From Neodontobutis hainanensis (Eukaryota; Chordata; Actinopteri; Gobiiformes; Odontobutidae), in NCBI GenBank assembly GCA_024349245.1, contig JALDNG010000021.1, forward strand, positions 2,504,501 to 2,568,500: a DNA stretch of 64,000 nt, read 5' to 3'. This document shows, in pieces, positions 1 through 12,795 of the stretch. Each line of letters begins with the position of its first letter. The first letter of the stretch is position 1. The notes below the pieces were generated by a model. The model searched no databases and had not been told where the DNA came from. It saw nothing but the letters and a program-made list of their open reading frames with translations. Position numbers and translations under genes: made by a program.

Positions 1-28
1 TTTTCAATACACTACCATTGCAACATAA

Positions 29-34
29 TTTATT
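29..34 (-). terminator. ccdc30: Candidate ccdc30 polyadenylation signal
   Basis: The minus strand reads AATAAA here, about 240 nt downstream of the ccdc30 stop codon at 271. The cleavage site would fall at or just beyond the left edge of the window. It is the first canonical signal I see after the stop. Confidence 0.5.
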
Positions 35-270
35 AAAAAAAAAAATTCAAACTTGGCAAAAACTTCCCCAAAACCTCCCCAAAAACCTAATTTGCATTCA
101 TGGGATGGAAAAAAAAGGCAAACAAAGACTATTTCCTAAACCTGGCATTCATGGGCTTAAAATTCAGAAAATCCATAAATATTTGTCATGTTTGGTGAGG
201 ACTGACGTTAATGACATTCATAAAATAAAGGCTTCAGTTAAAGTGTGAGGTCTTAATGGTACTTTTGTCA

Positions 271-3200
271 TTACTTGTGTTCGACAGTGGAGGCCGTCCT
301 CATGCCTTTGCTGCCCATTTCTTCAGCTTCACTGATCTTCTGTAAAAGCTCTCTTCTTTCCTCCAGGAGTTTCTCATTCTCCTGTATCACTGTGTCCGTC
401 CTCTCCCTCTCCTGTTGGACACAGTACTATTTATCAGCTTCACAATACAACTGTTTTCTCCCTTTACTTTGATTTAAAAGAGAGAGCTGGACCTTACCTT
501 GTTGCAGAGGCTCGAGGCCAGCAGCAGATCATTCTCTAGTTTTTGGATGATTCGGTCTCTTTGTGCAGTGGCCTTTAGAAAAACTTGTTTGGCGTGACGC
601 AGCTTGATTTTGTGCTGAGCTTGTTTTTCATTGTACTTCCTGGTTTCATCACAGATATAACAATAAATGAAGAATTGTAAATACTGTGCACCGGGTACAC
701 ACTGGTTTGTAGACCTTCTCTGGATCTGTTCCACATTGGTGGAATAATCGACCTGCTGCTACAAGATCAGATTGGATAAAAGTGTCTGCTAAATGACTAA
801 ATGTAAATGTAAATGTAGACACTATAAGGCCCTGTGCTGTACCTGACATGTGAGTCCAGTTGAAGGAGAACCTGCTGCAGCTCTGCTTGAAGCCTGTCAC
901 ACTCAGACTGACTGGACGCCAGCTCCTCTTGCAGCTTTAGGGTCGACTTCTGGCTGTTTCTCCCCTAAAAACAAAAACAAAAATAGGAACTTAATCAACC
1001 AATAACTGAGAATTCAAATTCAAATGATCTAAAAACTGGAGAAAACCGAGCTGAATTTAGTTTCTGACCTCCTCCGTGGCCTTGCTGAGCTCACTCTCTA
1101 AAACGGTCAGGCGTGTTTCCAGTTGTTGGCTACGGTGGCTGATCTCAGAGTTGGTCCTGGTCAGAGAAGCTTCTTTGAGCCTCAGAGCCCGAACCTGCTG
1201 CTGCAACTCCTCCTCTCGCTGCTCCAACAACTTCCTGAGGAAACATACAGTAGAACAGGTGTGAGTAATATAGAAGTACAAATGTATATCTATGCCACTG
1301 TTTGATAAAACCCCAGTCCTTAATGTGATCAGTGCAGATAGTGACCTGGTGATGTGCTCCTCCTGATGCTGGGCTCTGAGAGCAGACAGTGCATCAGACA
1401 GGTCTCTACTGTCCCGCTCCAGACGGCTGTTCTCTCCGGATCGAGCCTCCTCCAGCCTCAACTGGTGGTGAGCGTTCTTCAACTGCTGCTGCAACTCTAC
1501 AACCTACAACAAAAACAGAGCCACCCATCACTTTTGATGAGTATTTGAGATGAAGATGGTCTTGGGCTGCCCTTCAGTTTACCTTTTAGGCTTTTATGTA
1601 CTTCTTTTAACCAATAAAACAAATGTACAAATGATGAAAAAATAGTCTAAACTGGCATTGTAACTCCATGTAGGTGTGCACACGGACCTTCTTGTCTGCA
1701 GCGATGAGCCGCGCTCTCTCAGCCTGCAGTTCCTCCTGGAGGCTGTTGGTGGCGCTGCGGTTAGAGGATGTCCGGGCCAGGTCCAGCTCTAACTCTCTGA
1801 TCTTACTCTGTCGCCGGTCACACTCTGCCAACTGAGACTGGACGCTCTGCTCCGCCAGGATCAACTTGGTCTGGAGCTGCTTCAGCTCTGCACAAAGCTT
1901 CACAAAGACAAGACAATGTTTTTCAAATCTCTCTTGTTCACTCAGAATGCATACAGCTAATATAGTAAACTTATTAAAGAAGTAAAGACTTCTCATTTTC
2001 TTATTGCTGTTAGTTTTAGATGACTGAGTGAAATAAACTTTTGAAAGTGAATATGTAAAATGTTCACCTTGAGTTTCTCCTGTTCCAGCAGCGTGTTGTG
2101 TTTCTTGATGTCCATGTTCTTCTCTTTCTCGTAACGCAGCTCTCTCTCCGCTGAAGTGAACAGGCTCTGGGCTCTCTGTAAGTCCTGCTTCATCTGTTTG
2201 GCCTCCTCAGCCCTTTGGTTCAGCACCGAGTCCTGGGACTGAGAAAGAAAACAAATAAAAAAAACACATGATGAATAACTAGCTGACTTAATCACTAAAA
2301 GGACTATTACTGATGTTGAATTTGGTAATAATGAAAGAAACAAGGAAAAAGGAAAAGCCTCCGAACCACACAGAGAACACAATGCTTTTGTGGTAATTAT
2401 CAAATATTAAAGTAAATCTTAAATTTAATCTAGTAGTCGGTACCTTGATGTGAGCTTGGGCCTCATTAATCTGAGCCTGCAGAACCAGCTGATGTTGAGC
2501 GGACAGTTCACGCTCTCGCTCCAGTTTGGCCTGAACAACACTCAGCTCCTGCTTCAGAGCTAAAAGCTAAAACACACACAAAACAACATTAAATATATTT
2601 CACTATTGATGTTCTGAAAAACAATGGGGCATGAACTGTTACATTTTTAAATAGTTAATAACAGAATTAAATAGGCTAATTTTTTATCCCAATATAATTA
2701 TTATTTAGTATTTTCTTTTATCTTCATTCAAAAAGTGACTATTTACTGCATTTAAAAGGCTTAACAAAGACTAAACTAGGACTAAGCCCAGGGTTAAACC
2801 AGAACTAAAGCCAGAGCTTAACTTAATGTTATTGTTCAAGAAGAAAAGCACTTTCAATCGACAGAAAGCCTGAATAACACTGTGGAATAGGCTATAAGAA
2901 ATGAATACTGCAAGAAAAGACTAGTAGCATTTAAAGTAATAACACATATGTAAGTGAAGAAATATAAAACACTAAATAGATGACCTGACCGCTCTTAAGT
3001 CCAGTTACCTGATCCGAGCTGTCACCACTGGACGTCTTCACCGGACTCAGCCTTGACTCTGTTTGAACGTTCTGTTCGTGTCTGATGCTAAGTGCTTCTT
3101 TTGTCGAGTCCAGCTGCTCGTTCTGTAACTTTATTTGCTCCGTGAGCCGCTGCACCTCCAGCTCCAGTCTCTCTTTTTGCCCTTCGGCCGTGAGCTTCTC

Positions 3201-6200
3201 CTGGACGCTGGAGCTGAGTTTGGCCTGGAGCTCAGATATCTGCTGCCGTTCAGAGGCTGTCTCTTCCCTGAGCGAGTAAATGAAGTCATGTGGGTAAAAG
3301 GAGCGGGGATTTGTTTGATAATGTAGTATCAAAAGGACATGTAAGAGGAAACCATTATCATAAAAAGCTCTATATTCAAACCATCACTTTTAAGAAGTGC
3401 CTCTCTGGTTTTCAACAGACAATCTTTTTATCTGTTTTTTTTTTATCTTTATACTGAGACATACTTGTTTATGGTAAATAAGCAAATTCTGCTTTGATTA
3501 AAGGCTACTTGTTTTATTTTATGGTTTATTTATTGGGAAAGACACCTCTTATCTGTTCACTTATCTTATTCAATCGTCGAGTGTCTAGTAAGTTAACAAA
3601 TGTTCAACACCTGTCCCTAAAGCAATAGTTCAAAATATATCAAAAAGGTTAGCCAAAATGAAAATGTAGAAACTTAAAAATAATAAAGGCCACATTAAGA
3701 TTAATAACAACCCTGTGACAATAGTCTGCTCTACCTCAGTTTGTTAGATTCCGACTGCAGGCTGCAGAGTTCAGTCCTGAGACGGTCGCTCTGTTGTTGT
3801 AGCTGTTCCACCTGAATGTGGCTTTCATTTTGACTGCCCTTCACTCGTTGATTTTCTTTTAAACGCTCGAGCTCAGTCTGCAGCCGGCTGTGGGCTCGCT
3901 CCAACTGAGCCATCTGAAGAGAAGAGATAAACCCAATACTTATGTCATATGTAGGTGTTTAAAGTTATAATGTATACATGCAATTCCTGTTTATGGCTAT
4001 AGCTTAGTACAAATGCTTGAAATTTAAACCCCACTCATTAGAAGAACTCTAAGCTGCACTGTATAAAAGTGTGGTTTCCAAGTATATCTTGCTGAAATCT
4101 TTCAATAAATGCATGTTAAGATGTATAATCAAGTACTAACCTTTTCCTCCAGAATTGCCTTTTCTCCTTTTACTTGGGTCAGGCTTTTGATAAGAGTCTT
4201 TCCTTGTTGGCACTCGGTCTGAAGACTATTTACTTCCATCTTCAGTTTCTTCTGCTCACGCTCAGCAATTTGTAAAGCCTGACAGAGGATGAAAAAATTA
4301 ACAGAATTACAGCAGGTTAAAAAACACTTGGAAAGAACTATCACAACACTCTGCAACAGGTCATAGAAAAATAAAATGCTTTTTGTTCAAGTTTAAATCT
4401 ATAAACGAGGCAGCAGTAGGAGTTTTTTGCGAGTGTTACCTCTTTATCCTTTTTGAGAGCAGCCTGAGCCGTGCTGAGGTCCATCTCCAGCTGTTTCCTC
4501 CAGTCCTTCTCCTCGGTTAAACGTGCCTCCAGCAGAGCCAGTCTCTCCTGACCGCTGTCTCTGAGATGCTACAAACAAAGAGCAGAAAAGACTAAAATTT
4601 GGCCACAGTTTCTCATTCAGGGACAATTTAGTACAAGTTTTCACACATTTCCTTTAACAGCTTTAAACTATTCCTCCTTTGACCTTATCGTCTACTGCCT
4701 AAGCATTAGAGCATATGGTATATAGTCTTTTGAATCACTTGTACTTATTCTAAAATATCTTTAGATTATTATTTAAATAAACAATTATGATCTTGTTGAA
4801 GTTATTGAGTGATTTAGTGACGCAATCTTTCTTTTTATAGAGGTTATTCTTTCAGGTAAACTTAGTTAAAGCTGGTCAATATTGTAAATGGCAGCCACTC
4901 ATAAGGATTTTCACATGATTATAAGGTTTACATTAGTTGCCACCTTAAAAACTATTAAGAAGAATTTGTAATTTTCAGTGAAAAAGTAAGCTCCCACCAG
5001 CTGTAAGTAGGACTCAGTGCCTTTGACCTCTTCTCCGTTCTTCATAGGTTTCTCTCGTCCATCCTGTTTCCTCAGTTCAGCTTCAAGATTTTTTATCTGC
5101 ATCAGCACATTTCACAATCACTAAAAAACTAAATCACAGACTATCCTACTTCTGTTTGTGCTGCTCATTACCCTCCGGAGCAGTCCCTCCACTTCCCCAT
5201 CGTGTCGGTGCCGCTCCTCTTTGCTGGCGTTTTGAGTCTCTCCCAGCAGAGCCTCTAACTCCTCGTTCCTCTCCTCCAGCTCCTCTTTCTCTTTTCTCTG
5301 CCTCTGGAGCTGACGCTGGAGCTCTCTCACCTGAACGAGACCGTCCTCCATCGCTGCCTGACACCTGAGAGAGACCACAGTGAAAAACAGGTCAGGAGTC
5401 AACAAAACAAAGAAGAACAAGGTTTTGTCATTTCTTCTTTTGTTATAGAACAATGTAACATAAATCTAAATTACCCAGTTCCTATTTTAAGGTTTTAAAA
5501 CTATTTTAATCACTTTTACCAGTTTTTGAGGGCAGTGTAAAAGGAGCCTATTCCTTTGTACAACAAATATAAATATAAAAGTCTAGCTCCTTCTGCTGTT
5601 AACTTAATTTGCAATCTTTAGCTGCATTTTGAAACTTACCGTTTGTGGATGGGATCACTCTCTTTCGCTGAAAAACCAGATAAATTCACCGCTGGTTTGT
5701 CGCTGAAGCCTGAGCCCTGCTGCTCTGCTTTGGCTGAGACCACCAGGTCACTGTCTTTTGACAACTGCAACAGAATCATGACAAAATGTGCTATACATTT
5801 TCTCAAAAAGAATAAAAATAAATGTAAATACCAACCTTCTTTTTCTCAGACTCCAATGTGCGGACTCTGTCTCTCAGGGCTCTGTTTTCAGCGTCTAACT
5901 TGTCGTTTTGTTCTTTGGCGTTCTGCAGTTTCAACAAATCTGAAAATACAACATTGTTAAATCTGTATTCAACAAATCAATTTTTACTATAGTAGTAACA
6001 AAAAAAGACAATCTCAAAACTGCACTGCAGAAAGTTTAACATTAAGTGCTCATTTCATTTGTTGAATATTACTTCATCTCCATCTCACCACTGAGCTTTA
6101 GTTTGTCCACTTCCTTTTTCAGGTTTTCTACTTCCTGGACTGTTCCATCGAGCTCGGACCCTGTCATTACAAATGCATTTGATCTGAGCATTTTTTACTC

Positions 6201-9200
6201 ACCCTGTTTAAATTTTATTGAAAAGACAGAAATAATAGAGACCCTTGAGTGCTGTCAGTGACTGGGTAGAGACTTAATTTATACAAGCATTTATGCCATA
6301 CAAGCTAAAGGCTACAAGCTAAAATTAATGCTTTGGACTATGTCATTTATAGACATGTCCACAACGCCAAATACCACCACATAATCCAGAGTTCAAAATC
6401 CACATAATCAACACCGGAGACATAGATGTCACACAAATGCACATTATGTAAAGTAGACTGTATACCTAAAAAACAGTGAGATTTATTAAATGTCCAAACA
6501 AAGCAACGATTAGGCACTAGACATTCATCAGGGAAATGCTCAAAGAAGACACCTTAAATAGGGAGTGCCCAGTTTATGGTTTCCATAAATAAAAATACAC
6601 TGCTGCTTGTGTTGGGTGTGTATCTGTTTCGATGGCCGCATTTGTAATGTGTGAAGTAGATTAGGGCTGCAACAACTAATCGGATTAATCTATATAATCG
6701 ATTATCAAAACAATTGTCAACTAAATTAATAATTGATTAATTGCTATCTGGGGTATTCATAGACTCTGCCATGTGCTGAGAATAGAGGGTTTTATTAAAA
6801 AGACAGAGCAGTAAATCCACAGAAACAGTAAAAGAGATGTACATTTTGTGTTTTTGATGAAAATACATTATATATATGCTCTATCCACAATTCCTGTGGC
6901 ACTTGTAGCTTTGTTGTGTTCAGATTTAGTAAAAGTCTATGTAATTTTTTATAGTATTATCATCATTTTAAAGCAGGAACAATAAAACACTCAAGTTTTT
7001 GACCACTTTTCTTTGTTAGTCCAAGTTTACACATGCTTCACTATCCGATTATTAATCAATTAATCAAAAAAGAATTGTCAGATTAATTAATTGTAGAAAT
7101 AATCGTTAGTTGCAGCCCTAAAGTAGATGAGTCAACATGTGTGGTAAGAAAAGGTAATGTCTGCCAACATTTGAACCACAGAAGCAATCACAACTCACCA
7201 CTGGAGTCTACGTTGTTGTTTTTGGCAGCGTCCAGCTCGTTGTTGAGTCTGCGGATGTCCTGATGGGCCATGGCCAGCCTCCGGGACGCCTCTTCCAAGT
7301 CTCGCTCCAGTCTCTGCCGCTCAATCCGCTCCTGAGTGATCTCCTCGATACGGGCCTGATGGAAAAACAGAAATTTAACTGAATCTAAAAGTAGAAGAGC
7401 CATATAAAACATGATTAAAAACAGGCATGCATTTTGAGTTCGTCATCATTGTAGGCCTGGAAAAAACACATTAGATGTTAATTTCACCTGTGAATAGAAA
7501 CATGCTGTTACCCGTGACATGCTTGGTGTTATATTACGTTACATTCCCGAGCGTTAGTCGTGTAGTGATCATGCGGACACCAGCCACAATGGTCAGAGAT
7601 TGGACTCCTCATGTCATCGGTGTTAGTTAGTGAAAATTAACTGGAGATGAGAACCTACAGGAGTGAGATTGTGTTTGTTCTGACCGGATCTGCGCAGCCC
7701 GAACAGCTTCTTCCATGGACTCTGGGTTGGACACTGCTAAAAGGAAAGACCAGTGTGTGCACAGAAACAACATGGCAAAAATGTGACATCACTTACACTA
7801 AATGCATTGAGAATTTGCTGACAAAGATAGTAATGTAAGACAGGTCAACATCTGATTTTAAAAAGGTAGCATTTTCAGTCAATTCTGATGCTAAATAATG
7901 AGCTTATTCTAATAATAAATATATGTCAGGGACAGTTATGTTTTAGATAAATGTCCTTTTTTCATCTTTGTATGATACAACAAATGGAAATGTTATAGCA
8001 TAAAGTGAAATAAAAATACAGTTTCCATCAGTGGAGCAAGAAATCAAGATGCTGTCCATTTAAAAATACCTATAAACAACAACAATGCCATAAACTGTCC
8101 CACTGTCATAATTCTGTATCACACCACAGCAGAAGAAAGGATTATCATAATTGATTCAGACGGAATTGATTGAGCCAGAAATGACCTGAAGAGCCAGAAT
8201 TATAGTGAACTGTGAATGTGTCCACTACAATAATTGTAGAAAAAATAAGGCAATGAATTAATAATTGGATTTGTGATGTCTACATGACAACAAGCACTGG
8301 ACAGTAAAATATACAAAACCACAAAGACACATCTGTAAAATTCAAGATAAAACAATAACGCTTGTCAAGCAGCCACAGCAAAATGCAAATGAGCTCACCT
8401 TTGCCATGTTTTCCATAGTCTTTTGCATATCCTCCTTTTGCTGCCACAGTCCTTCTCCCACAGTCTGCCGCAGCTGCTCCATCTCCTTTGATCAAAACGT
8501 CAGAGGAAAAAAAACAAGTAAAACTGAATTATCTATATCATTGCCACTTCAGTTTAATACAGCAGTCTGTTCAACAGTAGTAGAACTAAAGTCTATAAAA
8601 GGTGATAGGAAGATCTCTTGTTTCCTGCTACTAGCTTTAATTAATAGAGTGCATTTTTTGTTATTTTGTTAAAGAATGCAATGAAAGGAGATACTATATT
8701 CAACATGATGTATTGCACTACAATCAGAGCCGGTTCTATGTAGAGTCAGAGTTTACCTGGAAGTGCATATCCCTGAAGTCTCCCCCGAGGCTCTGTCCGT
8801 CCAGCCTCCTCTCGGTCTCCTCCAGTCTCTCCAGCAGCGTAGCCCTCTCCACGAGCAGATAGGCCACCAGTTCACTGGGGCTGCTCAGGCCGATCTCCCC
8901 GAGGTCCTTCTGCGCCAGCATCTCCGCCAGCTCCTTACTCTCCGTCTCTGAAATACACACAGTCCCAAGCTTAAATTCCTACTAAAGCAGAACATCTGTT
9001 TCAAAGCTATGTTTCTACACAGATTCAAGCAGATGAGTTGATATTATTTTTTAACATTTTCTTTAAATGCGATGTTTTTTTCTGTGTGTGTCAAATTAAC
9101 CGATCATAAAAATGTTATTAAATTGATGAATTACTCAAAACCTGGTAATTAGCTTTGTCTGATAATCACAAGCCACTCTCTTAAATCATATAGAAGCAGT

Positions 9201-11866
9201 AAGAGGCACTGGAAATTTTTATTTGAACTTTTTTGTGGAATAAATAATGGTAGAGTGGAATAACTTGTTGTTAAACCTGAGCTTGTATTTACTTCAAACA
9301 AAGACAGTCTGATCCTTTTTGGTTTGTTTATACACACACATATGCTAATTTCCTTTTGTTTCACTATTTTTATTATTTTCCATTTAACTATTCAGTTTTA
9401 TATTTAAGCATTTTTTTTATTTTAGCTTCTCTATGACTATTATCTGTGTAACAAGCATTTTCAAGCACTTTATCTAAAAAGGAAAAAAAATAAAAACAAC
9501 AACATTGAAATGCCAGATTCAAGCCTTGGCGAGGACTTAAAGCTGTTTACATGTGTGGAGCTATTATTTCATACAAGCTATTAGATCTTAGTTTGTCCTG
9601 AAAAGGTTCTGTCAAGATGATCACTTTTTTGTTGCAGGTTGTCTGAGAGATGTGGGCAGGTCTTGTAGATGAGGTCACAGAGAATGGAAGCGGGTCGAAA
9701 ATATGTGGGTCAATGATTATTATTAGGTCTGGACAAGCATTAAATGTAAAAGAAATAAGTGTCTGTATTTTACATTTATGTTTCTTTATATAAATTAGGT
9801 ATGTGCTTTTTGGGCCTAATTCCATATATTAATTACTTTTGCCCTTTTGTGTAAAGACCTTGTGTAGAGTGTACAAAATAGGTCACACTTTTGGCCGGTC
9901 GTCTTTTTTGACACCACACAAAGACGCAGCATGAAAGGGGACAGTGGCTTGTGTTTTTGCTGTGTCTAAAGTATAAATGGCACACAAAACTCATTAACAT
10001 AGAATATTTTTGAGGTATTATAACATAAAGGATCAGAAAAGGAGCTCATGTCTATAAACTCATTTTCACTTTTCTTTCCATCTGTTATTTGTTATTTTTC
10101 TGTATTTTATGAAGATTAAATTAAAATGAATTGTGAAGACATACAAAAGATGATTGAAATTTGTGTGCCCTGAAGAAAACTGATTAATAACTTTGAAGAG
10201 CTGGGGTAGTGCTTTAACAAAAGGTTGTGATACAGTCTTAGACACATTCAGTGTAAGCTAAGGTTCCTGTTTGATGTATTGTACTGAGGATGGGCTTGTT
10301 TTACCCTGTTGCTGCTGGATGTTATGAAGCTCTAGTCGCAGCTGTTCGTTGTCTCTCTCGTAGTCTGCAGTGAGACTCTCCCGTTCCTCCAGTAACCCAC
10401 GGATATGTGCTACATAGCTTTCAACCTAAAAAACACCCCAGTCAATAAATATGAGTTCAGTGGTAACAAATGACATCCAGGTTTTGTTTATGCTGCATGT
10501 ATTTCTATTGTAGTCATATAAGCAGCTCAATGTTTGTTGACTTTATTGAACACAACAGGCCAAGAAGAGCCTAAATAATTAATGGCCTCACCTCCTCCAT
10601 ATCGCTGGCCTGCTGCGTTCGTAGGGTCTGCAGCTCCTCGTTGGCCGACTGCAGCTTGGCCTCACAGTCCAGCAGCTGCTGCAACAGGTCGACCTGCTGC
10701 TGCCCAGGACTGGCCCCTGGAGGTGAGCCATCCTCCGCCGGTGCCTGAAGAACCACGACAGAGAGAGAATTTATATTACTATGTGACCTACTGACAGAAT
10801 GAACATATCATTACATAAACGGCTTCACGGTTTGGAAAAGTGAAATACTGTGTCTTTCTGTTGCTTGGTAAATTAATATCTTAAAAAGGAGCATTGTGTA
10901 AAATGGTGTAGTATACATTTGAATGAAATAGTAAACATCAGTCAATTCTATATTTTCATTTTTATTGCAATATAGGTGCCCAAAGAAGAAACTAAGCCCT
11001 GAAGAAAAAAGCTAATGTATAACTATACAGCACCAAATAAATATAATTTTAAACACTCATTGAAATTAGTTCTCAATCAAACTACACGCCTTCAACAAAA
11101 CCCCATCAATGTACAATATATGAATAATGCACAGAATACACATGTGAACACAGTGCCTTTTCTACTGTCATTAAACTGCTCAACATCAAGGTTGTCAGTG
11201 CAGCTGACATCCGAGCCATTTGTTTGACACATTCAAGAGGCACAGGACAACAGAGGGGCATGCCAGCACTAAACACCTGTCACTGAACTCCACACTGTAC
11301 AATAAAGTCCTGTAACCCGAGAGTCCTCTGAAGAAATGAGGCTGCTCTGGGAGACGAGCAGACAACATGCAGCGAGTGTCAGGTCTCGGACGATTGCACT
11401 TAAACATCAGCTGCTGAGCATGGGCTGTTGACTATTTAATAAACCACTGTTACTGTGAATGCTAGCTTTATAGCTTTATTAAACAAATCAGCAGCATTGA
11501 AGCATTAGTATGTATGTAGTATGTTTCAACATCACTCATGTTGAAGAAATTATTGACAGCTTATATACTTTGTTAAATTAAATACAAGCCATAGTTCATT
11601 CATTCTTTTCTACCACTTGTGGAGGTGCGGTACGCCCTGGGCAACCCCCACAACAACAAACTGGATCATGTTTCATGCACTGCTCTTGGTCTTAGCACTC
11701 TTGAGACTCAGCAACAACCTAGTTTTATAGGATATTAACATTATGCAACGTTTAATTCTGTTAAACTCTACTACTGCTTTTTTTATTTCCTAAAAAGCAG
11801 AGATTGAAGCAATAGAATATAAAAAAAGCATAACAAACAGACGGACTGTACCTCTTCATGATCCAT
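271..11866 (-). CDS. ccdc30: Coiled-coil domain-containing protein 30 (CCDC30-like), 23 coding exons, 1084 aa
   Basis: Coding exons (plus coordinates): 271-411, 498-639, 843-964, 1069-1234, 1346-1503, 1688-1897, 2068-2238, 2444-2566, 3009-3267, 3735-3913, 4141-4278, 4440-4568, 4998-5096, 5172-5364, 5640-5764, 5836-5939, 6089-6160, 7199-7355, 8399-8485, 8757-8947, 10305-10425, 10592-10744, 11852-11866. All junctions are GT-AG, phases agree throughout, and the sum is 3255 nt including the stop. The first coding exon gives only MDHEE. The product is almost entirely heptad-like coiled coil rich in E, Q, K, R and L. Breaks are a Pro/Gly-rich stretch at about residues 6-20, a Ser/Gly-rich linker at about 300-342, and a Ser-rich patch at about 655-674. 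There is no signal peptide or membrane segment. The name rests on overall character plus the neighbours zmynd12 and rimkla, which flank CCDC30 in mammals; sequence alone only says long coiled-coil protein. The molecular role is poorly known. The upstream X-box hints at a centrosome or cilium job (inference). Confidence 0.85.
770..818 (+). mobile_element. Truncated SINE 3' tail
   Basis: The stretch contains TTGGATAAAAGTGTCTGCTA followed by AAATG-type repeats. This matches the 3' tail of the full-length SINE at 20065-20276 in the same window. Only the tail remains, inside a ccdc30 intron; the tRNA-like head is absent. Confidence 0.7.
2764..2822 (+). repeat. Short degenerate array of the 11-bp AAACCAGGACT-type motif
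   Basis: In a ccdc30 intron, about five degenerate copies of a motif like AAACCAGGACT or AAACTAGGACT occur at roughly 11-bp spacing. The motif matches the larger arrays at about 15.3-16.2 kb (opposite strand), 22.7 kb, 42.0 kb and 61.0 kb. Confidence 0.55.
6654..7128. mobile_element. Complete non-autonomous hAT-type element with 8-bp target duplication
   Basis: The element spans 6662-7120 (459 bp) and is bounded by inverted ends TAGGGCTGCAAC and GTTGCAGCCCTA. It is flanked on both sides by an exact 8-bp direct repeat, AAGTAGAT (6654-6661 and 7121-7128). An 8-bp duplication is the hallmark of hAT transposition. It has no open frame of note, so it depends on a transposase from elsewhere. It lies in the ccdc30 intron between exons 6089-6160 and 7199-7355. 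A related, truncated copy sits at 53184-53577. Confidence 0.88.
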
Positions 11867-12060
11867 GGTCACACATTGGATTGCAGCTTCTTCTGTGAGA
11901 GACAAACTCTTTCCTCTCAGGTGAAAGTGCTGATCCCATTCAGACAATGGACCCTACATGGCATCTCTCAAACTGTAGCTCCTCTAGTGCAATCAAAAGA
12001 TGAAGGTCCATAAATCCTCATTGATCTCTGTCCATGACAACCCTTTTCTTCTGTTTCCCT
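11852..12060 (-). other. ccdc30: ccdc30 exon 2: 5' UTR plus start codon
   Basis: On the minus strand the exon is bounded by a TTTTACAG acceptor (exon begins at 12060) and a GTACAG donor after 11852. The ATG lies at 11866-11864, leaving 194 nt of 5' UTR in this exon and only 15 coding bases. The reading phase joins cleanly to the 10592-10744 exon, which supports this start. Other upstream ATGs were not checked against transcript data. Confidence 0.65.
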
Positions 12061-12707
12061 CTGTAAAAGGATGAAAACAATGCTGTCAGGTTTGGACCTG
12101 CACAAACATGCTTAACTCCAGATGAGTCACAAGTACACAGCACATTACATCACCTGGAGCTATGCAAAACTTTAAGATGATAAACTGCAGTTAATGAGCT
12201 GTGCTGCAGTAAAACTTTACTGCAACATTTAAAGATATGCATATTTAACTGTCTATTACTCCAGAAAGTTGCTGATTTGACAAACATTTTGCAGCCTACG
12301 GGTCTCCCCCAAAATGTCTGCAGAGGAGGAGCAACTGGGCTTCTTTTTGTGGGACAACAGCTCTACATTCCTCAAGCTTTCAGCCCCCTAAAGATGCCTC
12401 TGACCGTGATGTGCACACTAAACTACCTAAACAAAGCCAACTCAAGCAAATGGGCTGTTACAAAGGGCGGCTGTTTTAACTTGAAGCGCTCAATAGCAAA
12501 GTTAGTTTTAAACTTCGAAGGGATCCTTGTATTGAGCTAACGCTAGCCGCTAACGGTAATGTTAGCCCGAGCTTTTTCTGTGCTCTTCTTGGCTGCACTT
12601 GGTGCCGTTTTTAGACGTTATTTTGTAGCGCTAAAGACGGGGACATATCGGGGCTTTGTCAGTGTTTAAAAAGTAAATATGGGACTCGATGTTAAGGATG
12701 TACTCAC

Positions 12708-12795
12708 CTTTTAAAGCGTAAAACCTACAGAAAAACTAACTGTAACGGACAGGCGTGGCGGAGGGACTTGGCTTCTACGATCTCCTTGGCAACGG
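12708..12795 (-). other. ccdc30: Probable non-coding first exon and core promoter of ccdc30
   Basis: A strong donor (AAAAG then GTGAGT on the minus strand) ends a putative exon at 12708. The sequence just upstream is more GC-rich than its surroundings. The transcription start is not defined by sequence, so the right edge is approximate and overlaps the X-box-like site at 12780-12793. Confidence 0.45.
12780..12793. promoter_or_regulatory. RFX X-box-like site at the ccdc30 promoter
   Basis: The 14 bp ATCTCCTTGGCAAC fit the X-box pattern RYYNYY-WW-RRNRAC bound by RFX factors, with a strong GGCAAC half-site. It lies about 75 bp upstream of the first-exon donor of ccdc30. The loose pattern is expected several times by chance in 64 kb, so the promoter position is the main support. 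Confidence 0.5.

Noticed and set aside
7660..7735. Minus-strand segment reading SNPESMEEAVRAAQIR, between ccdc30 exons 7199-7355 and 8399-8485
   Set aside because: It looks coiled-coil-like and has AG and GT nearby. However, its frame needs phase 1 at the acceptor and leaves phase 2 at the donor, while the neighbouring exons join directly in phase 0. It could be a lost or alternative exon, but I did not include it.
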